Source: an uncultured Pelagibacteraceae bacterium (GTDB lineage: Bacteria > Pseudomonadota > Alphaproteobacteria > Pelagibacterales > Pelagibacteraceae). Taken from it: DNA of 40,625 nucleotides. Made by a program: the position numbers and the translations under genes. The stretch is from assembly GCA_902609675.1 (NCBI GenBank), contig CACLST010000009.1, forward strand, positions 1 to 40,625. The letters are read 5' to 3'. The notes below the pieces were generated by a model that did not search any database, had not been told where the DNA came from, and worked only from the letters and a program-made list of their open reading frames with translations. Shown here in pieces: positions 36,365 through 40,625 of this stretch; positions within the stretch are counted from its first letter, which is position 1; each line of letters starts with the position of its first letter.

Positions 36365-37278
36365 TGAGCTCAATATGTGTATTTGGAGTATTTGTAGCTG
36401 ATCTTTGTTTTTTTGCTGACAAAATTCCAATCAAAGGTGAAACAGTTTTAGGTAAAAATCATATAGTTGGTCCAGGTGGAAAAGGGTCAAACCAAGCTAT
36501 CGCTGCTGCAAGACTTGGTGGAAATGTAAATTTTATAACTAAGATAGGAGATGATCAAAATGCCAAGATGGCTCTTAAGTTGTATAAGGAAGCTGGAATT
36601 AATACAGACTCAATAATTCAAGATCCAAATCAGTCAACTGGTGTTGCAGGTATAATGATAAATGAAAAAACAGGGGATAATGCAATTAATATTGTACCTG
36701 GAGCTGCTGGTTCTGTATCTAATGAAGATATTGACAACAATATTGAGTTTATAAAAAAATCAGAAATTTTTTTAACTCAACTAGAAACACCTAATGATGT
36801 AACTAGTTATGCCCTCAATAGAGCAAAAGAGACAGGATCTATTACAATTTTTAATCCAGCACCTGCATCAGATATAAAAGAAAGTGATTTTAAGTGTATT
36901 GATTATTTTACTCCTAATGAAACTGAAGCAAGTTTTTATTTAGGTAAAAAGGTTGAGAGTAAAACAGAAATTGAAGAGTCTGCAAAAACTTTTTTAGAAA
37001 AAGGAGTAAAAAATATTATCATTACATTAGGTCCAAAAGGCCTATACTTTGCAAACTCTGAGGAGAGTTTTTTTATAGATGTTTATAGTTTAAAGGATAA
37101 AGTTATAGATACCACTGGAGCAGGTGATGCTTTCAACGGAGCTTTTGCATATGCTTTATCCAATAAATTAAAAATTAAAGATGCTCTAGAATTTTCAAAT
37201 AAAGTAGCTGCAATTTCCACAACAAAAGCAGGCGCAGCTAATGCAATGCCCAATCTAGATGAAGTAGAACTCTATTAG
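36364..37278 (+). CDS. PfkB-family carbohydrate kinase (ribokinase-like)
   Basis: 304-residue kinase with PfkB signature 1 GPGGKGSNQAIAAARLGG and signature 2 DTTGAGDAFNGAFAYAL carrying the catalytic Asp. Substrate-contact Asn/Asp positions are ribokinase-like. Co-translated with the mutarotase, so it probably phosphorylates the imported sugar. It could also be a non-ribose kinase. It does not show features that would make it the inositol-pathway IolC. Stop abuts the convergent dehydratase gene. Confidence 0.93.
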   Translation: MSSICVFGVFVADLCFFADKIPIKGETVLGKNHIVGPGGKGSNQAIAAARLGGNVNFITKIGDDQNAKMALKLYKEAGINTDSIIQDPNQSTGVAGIMINEKTGDNAINIVPGAAGSVSNEDIDNNIEFIKKSEIFLTQLETPNDVTSYALNRAKETGSITIFNPAPASDIKESDFKCIDYFTPNETEASFYLGKKVESKTEIEESAKTFLEKGVKNIIITLGPKGLYFANSEESFFIDVYSLKDKVIDTTGAGDAFNGAFAYALSNKLKIKDALEFSNKVAAISTTKAGAANAMPNLDEVELY

Positions 37279-38454
37279 CTATTCTATAATTTTGAAATCA
37301 GACTTAAATTTATCAGTAATTGTTAAACCTAAACCTGGTTTGTTATCATCTAAATCTATATATCCATTTTCTGGGGCAGGATCACCTTCAAATATATAAT
37401 AAAATAATTCATTGCCAATTTCTACGTCATGGACAGGAAAAAATTCAGATATTGGACAATTAAAATTTGACATTGTTAAATGATAATTATGCATTTGACC
37501 AGCATGAGGAATAACTGGTACTTGATAAGCTTCTGCCAATGCATTTATTTTATTTGCAATTGTAAATCCACCAACTCTATTATTGTCATATTGAATATAA
37601 CTGACTGCTTTAATGTCCAACAATTGTTTAAACCCAAATAAGTTGAATTCATGTTCTCCACCAGAAATTGGAATTGCATTCATATTATTTAATTCAGCAT
37701 ATCCATGAATATCGTCTGCTATAACTGGTTCTTCCAACCATCTAGGGTTAAATTTTACCAATTTTGGTATCATCCTTTTTGCATAATCCAGGTTCCAACC
37801 CATATAACATTCCATCATCAAGTCAGTATCATATCCAATAACTTCTCTAACTACTTCAGCTAACTCAATATTTTTTTTCATGCCTTCAGGTCCATCTTTT
37901 GGACCCCACCCAAATCTCATTTTAAACATTTTAAAACCTTGCTTAACATAGCTTTCAGCTTCTTTTTGCAAGTCCTTGATTGGTTGGCTGTAAAGTTTAG
38001 ATGCGTAAACAGGAATTTTTTCTTTTGTTCTCCCACCTAATAATTTAAATACAGGTTTATTTGTAATCTTTCCCATTATATCCCAGAGCGCGATATCAAT
38101 TGCAGAAATAGCTACCATACCCAAACCTCTTCTTCCCCACGCATGTGTTCTTCTGTACATTTTTTCCCAGATATAAGAATAATCAAAAGGATCTTCACCT
38201 AGTACTAACGGCGTTAAATAAGTATCGATTGTTTTTTTAACCAACTGAGGTGCGAGTGCCGCGTTTCCAATTCCAATTATTCCATCATCAGTTTCAACTT
38301 CACATATTAACCATTCATGAAACCTAAAAGAGCCCATAGCATCTGATTTTTCAAACAAAAGGTCTGATGCATTTGTGCAAAAATTGTTTTGTGGAGGAAC
38401 TGTTTTACCATTCCATTGATATACCTTGGTACGAATACTTTTTATTTTAGACAT
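37279..38454 (-). CDS. Acid-sugar dehydratase, enolase superfamily (RhmD-like)
   Basis: 391-residue mandelate-racemase-like enzyme, most like L-rhamnonate dehydratase as I recall it: [103 protein letters not shown] and the His in [12 protein letters not shown]. Metal ligands D/E/E appear intact. Expected reaction: dehydration of an aldonate to a 2-keto-3-deoxy acid. Adjacent to and downstream of the PdxA-like gene. Exact sugar acid uncertain. Confidence 0.88.
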   Translation of the reverse strand: MSKIKSIRTKVYQWNGKTVPPQNNFCTNASDLLFEKSDAMGSFRFHEWLICEVETDDGIIGIGNAALAPQLVKKTIDTYLTPLVLGEDPFDYSYIWEKMYRRTHAWGRRGLGMVAISAIDIALWDIMGKITNKPVFKLLGGRTKEKIPVYASKLYSQPIKDLQKEAESYVKQGFKMFKMRFGWGPKDGPEGMKKNIELAEVVREVIGYDTDLMMECYMGWNLDYAKRMIPKLVKFNPRWLEEPVIADDIHGYAELNNMNAIPISGGEHEFNLFGFKQLLDIKAVSYIQYDNNRVGGFTIANKINALAEAYQVPVIPHAGQMHNYHLTMSNFNCPISEFFPVHDVEIGNELFYYIFEGDPAPENGYIDLDDNKPGLGLTITDKFKSDFKIIE

Positions 38455-39450
38455 TTAATTGTTTTTATTTTCTGCCATTGTTAATGCAATTTTAAATGAA
38501 TTCAAAGTAGGTTCTAAGTTTGCCACATTTTTACCTGCAATATCAAACGCTGTACCGTGAGCAGGAGTGGTAATAGGTAAAGGTAAACCTCCTTGAACGG
38601 TTACACCTCGATCAAATCCAAATGCTTTTAAACCTGATTGTAAAGCATCATGATACATACCAACAATACAATCATGATTTCCATATTTATAAGCAGTAAT
38701 AAAAGAAGTATCACACGGCAAAGGTCCATCAGCATTAATACCTAGTTTTTTTGCCTCTTCTATTGCGGGTATAATTTCTTCTTTTTCCTCAGTTCCAAAT
38801 TCAGCATGAGGATTCAGTGCTTGAACTGCTACTCTTGGACTTTTAATACCATTTAATTTCATAGCTTCATTTATAAGTTTAATTGGCTTAATAATTTTTT
38901 CCTTTTTTACATGTTCTGGAACTTCTTTTATTGGAATATGTGATGATACCCTTGCTGTCCAAAAATTATCAATAACATTAAATTCACAAAAAAAATTTTT
39001 AACCTTTAACTTTTCAGCCATTAAATGTAATTCGTCAGAATATTTATTTCCTCCAAGTTTAAGACTTGTTTTATTAAAAGGTCCAAAGTTTATTGCATGA
39101 ATTTTATTTTCTTTAGCAAGATCTAAAGCTAAATTTAGCGAAGCTAAGACGCTTTCTCCCGCCTCTTTAGAGCACTCAGATAATTTATAATTATGATTTT
39201 TACCATTAGAGATATCTAGAAAAAATTTATTACCCTTCGCAAAATCAATATTATCGAAATCTTCTACAAAATTTAGATTATGTGATTTGCCTGAAATTTT
39301 ATTTCCACTTTCTAATATATTTTTTTCACCTATGATAATTAAATTAGCCTTGTTAGTGATTTCCTCTGACAATAGTTTTGAGACCAATTCGGGGCCTATA
39401 CCAGAAGGGTCCCCTAAAAGAACTGCTATGTTAATTTTATTTTGAGCCAT
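38455..39450 (-). CDS. PdxA-like dehydrogenase (PdxA2 type)
   Basis: 331-residue 4-hydroxythreonine-4-phosphate dehydrogenase family protein. N-terminal LLGDPSGIGPELVSK, and the three metal His in SSHIPIKEV, ALNPHAEFG and GMYHDALQSG, plus PAHGTAFDIAGK. Next to a sugar-acid dehydratase it is more likely a PdxA2-type enzyme acting on threonate/erythronate-4-phosphate or a related acid than a vitamin B6 enzyme; no pdxJ or DUF1537 kinase is in the window. First gene of the operon with the dehydratase, divergent from tctC. Confidence 0.88.
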   Translation of the reverse strand: MAQNKINIAVLLGDPSGIGPELVSKLLSEEITNKANLIIIGEKNILESGNKISGKSHNLNFVEDFDNIDFAKGNKFFLDISNGKNHNYKLSECSKEAGESVLASLNLALDLAKENKIHAINFGPFNKTSLKLGGNKYSDELHLMAEKLKVKNFFCEFNVIDNFWTARVSSHIPIKEVPEHVKKEKIIKPIKLINEAMKLNGIKSPRVAVQALNPHAEFGTEEKEEIIPAIEEAKKLGINADGPLPCDTSFITAYKYGNHDCIVGMYHDALQSGLKAFGFDRGVTVQGGLPLPITTPAHGTAFDIAGKNVANLEPTLNSFKIALTMAENKNN

Positions 39451-39484
39451 TTTTTACTTTACGCTATGTATCAGATTATGTTTA

Positions 39485-39498
39485 TATATTTAAATATA
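39485..39498. repeat. 14-bp AT palindrome in pdxA-like/tctC gap
   Basis: TATATTTAAATATA, a perfect palindrome about 25 bases before the tctC start in a 71-base divergent gap. Possible operator for a shared regulator, or chance in AT-rich DNA. Confidence 0.3.
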
Positions 39499-39521
39499 AA
39501 TTAACTAAAAAGAGGGAAATA

Positions 39522-40496
39522 ATGAAAAAAAGTTTTAAATTATTTTTAGCTGCCGCATTTTTGGTAACTGAATTTTTTGTTGTTGCACTTCCACTTATGA
39601 TTACTTCTGCAAAAGCAGATGGTCACCCAATTCAAGCTATTACACACGCTGGTTTTGGTGGTGGTACAGACGTAACTACTAGAATGATGTTGTTAAGAAC
39701 TAGAAGGTATCTAAAACAAGATATGCAATTAGTTAACAAGAAGGGTGGTGGTGGAGCTGCATCTATGGATTACATGATGACTTTACCAGCAGATGGTCAA
39801 CATACTTTAACTTGGACTACAGGACATGCTGTTTCTATGGCATTAGGAAAAACAAAAGTTAAATTAAGTGATATGCAACCACTTGCTAGAGGAACTGATG
39901 ATCCTCAATTATTTGTAGTAAATTGTAAAAATGATATTAAAGATGCTAAAAAATTTATTAGCGCTCAAAAATCAAAATCATTAAAATATGGTACTACTCA
40001 CGTTGGTGGTATTGATGATGTAAGTGCTATCGCTTTTACAAAAAAAGGAAAATTAACAGACCCAACAATTGTTCCTTATAAAGGTGTTGGTCCTATTAAA
40101 ACTAATCTTATCAAAGGAGATATTGATGTAGGTGTTTTAAACTTAGGAGAAGCTGTAACAGAAATTGAAGATGGTACATTGTGTGTTTCAGTTGTACTTG
40201 CTAGTAACAGAATGGAAAAATTAAGTAATGTTCCTACTGCTACTGAGTTAGGAATTCCAGTTGTGCTTTCAACAGTTAGAGGTTTTGTAACAAGAAAAGG
40301 TGTCCCAGGCGATAGAAAAAAACAACTTGAAGATGCAATGATTAAAGCAATGGAACATAAATATTTCCAAAGTTTTTTAACTGATATTGGCCTTGATTCA
40401 ACTAGTGTTGTTGGAGCTGATGAGTGGGGCAAGCAAATGGAAGTCATGCTTGCAGAGATGACTGCTCAACTTAAAGCTTTGGGTTACATTAATTAG
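39522..40496 (+). CDS. TTT-family (TctC) periplasmic substrate-binding protein
   Basis: 324-residue precursor with a signal peptide (LFLAAAFLVTEFFVVALPLM; cleavage likely after AKA, mature start DGH). TctC/Bug fold: GGGTDVTTRMMLLRTRRYL, NKKGGGGAASMDYMM, YGTTHVGGIDDVSA, VPYKGVGPIKTNLIKGDIDVG, and VPTATELGIP. Delivers a carboxylate to a tripartite tricarboxylate transporter; given the neighbours, a sugar acid is plausible. Ribosome site GAGGG 5 bases before ATG. The next gene is probably tctB. Confidence 0.93.
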   Translation: MKKSFKLFLAAAFLVTEFFVVALPLMITSAKADGHPIQAITHAGFGGGTDVTTRMMLLRTRRYLKQDMQLVNKKGGGGAASMDYMMTLPADGQHTLTWTTGHAVSMALGKTKVKLSDMQPLARGTDDPQLFVVNCKNDIKDAKKFISAQKSKSLKYGTTHVGGIDDVSAIAFTKKGKLTDPTIVPYKGVGPIKTNLIKGDIDVGVLNLGEAVTEIEDGTLCVSVVLASNRMEKLSNVPTATELGIPVVLSTVRGFVTRKGVPGDRKKQLEDAMIKAMEHKYFQSFLTDIGLDSTSVVGADEWGKQMEVMLAEMTAQLKALGYIN

Positions 40497-40506
40497 TCAT
40501 AAGAAA

Positions 40507-40529
40507 GTACATTTTTATGAATAATGTAC
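40507..40529 (+). repeat. Small hairpin after tctC
   Basis: GTACATT (40507-40513) pairs with AATGTAC (40523-40529) over a 9-base loop that contains the ATG of the next open frame. It lies directly before the terminator-like hairpin and could mask that start codon. Confidence 0.45.
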
Positions 40530-40625
40530 GAAATAAAAAAAGGGCAAACAAAAGTTTGCCCTTTTTTTTTAAAGATGAATTTAAAGTTTTTTTTGTAATT
40601 ATATTTGTTTCGACAATATTATTAG
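40517..40625 (+). CDS. Putative TctB membrane subunit, 5' end (runs off window)
   Basis: An open frame from ATG 40517 to the window end (36 codons, no stop). It starts with a basic segment MNNVRNKKRANKS and continues into a hydrophobic stretch FKVFFVIIFVSTILL, like the first helix of TctB, the small membrane subunit expected after tctC. The terminator-like hairpin lies inside codons 7-18. An alternative TTG start at 40556 would also fall in the hairpin. Short and truncated, so tentative. Confidence 0.45.
   Translation, partial: MNNVRNKKRANKSLPFFFKDEFKVFFVIIFVSTILL
40535..40570 (+). terminator. Rho-independent terminator after tctC
   Basis: Stem GGGCAAAC (40542-40549) and GTTTGCCC (40554-40561), loop AAAA, extended by seven A on the left pairing into a nine-T run (40562-40570). 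Structurally a textbook terminator 38 bases after the tctC stop; it overlaps the putative tctB start. Confidence 0.92.

Noticed and set aside
36364-37278. The PfkB kinase as the missing IolC
   Set aside because: It is coupled to a FucU-type mutarotase next to a sugar importer and looks ribokinase-like; nothing specific points to 2-deoxy-5-keto-gluconate.
40076-40447. 123-residue minus-strand open frame inside tctC
   Set aside because: Antisense shadow of a well-supported gene with no domain signature.
1-40625. CRISPR arrays, tRNA/rRNA genes, insertion sequences, phage genes
   Set aside because: No regularly spaced repeats, tRNA-like cloverleaf sequence, transposase or integrase motifs were seen.

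Overview
The window reads as a very AT-rich, streamlined marine alphaproteobacterium, most likely of the SAR11/Pelagibacterales type. This is inference from the low GC, abutting or overlapping genes, Lys/Asn/Ile-rich proteins, the housekeeping genes present and the ADGH-type mature ends of the periplasmic binding proteins. No database search was possible. No gene-free stretch exceeds 300 bases; the longest is about 230 bases, between sufA and glnA. I found no tRNA, rRNA, CRISPR array, transposase or integrase.

Region 1 (1-8.5 kb) is core. It holds the 3' part of a class A penicillin-binding protein, prfB with an intact programmed +1 frameshift, a 992-residue AsmA/YhdP-like envelope protein, tyrS, anmK and an alpha/beta hydrolase. 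Region 2 (8.6-14.8 kb) is a complete iscR-sufB-sufC-sufD-sufS-sufU-sufT-sufA iron-sulfur assembly operon. It is preceded by a near-consensus IscR operator laid over its promoter. Region 3 (14.8-18 kb) holds a short structured gap with a possible 45-residue basic peptide, glnA with its adenylylation tyrosine, a YbaK-type deacylase and an EamA transporter.

Region 4 (18 kb to the end) is an accessory catabolic island for polyols, sugars or sugar acids. It contains convincing IolE and IolD, a likely IolG, two further Gfo/Idh dehydrogenases and two D-2-hydroxyacid dehydrogenases. IolB, IolC, IolJ and a typical IolA are absent from the window. In their place is an unusual set: two 2OG-Fe(II) oxygenases, an ApbA/PanE-like reductase, a DUF1907 (C11orf54-type) zinc protein, a PanB-like TIM barrel, an HpcH/HpaI aldolase and an SSADH-type aldehyde dehydrogenase. 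Both the PanB-like and PanE-like proteins lack residues needed for pantoate chemistry, so they probably do something else.

After this come a ribose/fructose-type ABC importer (single-domain ATPase, permease, binding protein), a FucU-type mutarotase, a ribokinase-family kinase, an L-rhamnonate-dehydratase-like enolase-superfamily enzyme, a PdxA-like dehydrogenase and a tripartite tricarboxylate transporter binding protein. The last gene is followed by a probable TctB start that runs off the window. The best candidate for something undescribed is the module at 22.0-28.9 kb embedded between iolE and iolD.
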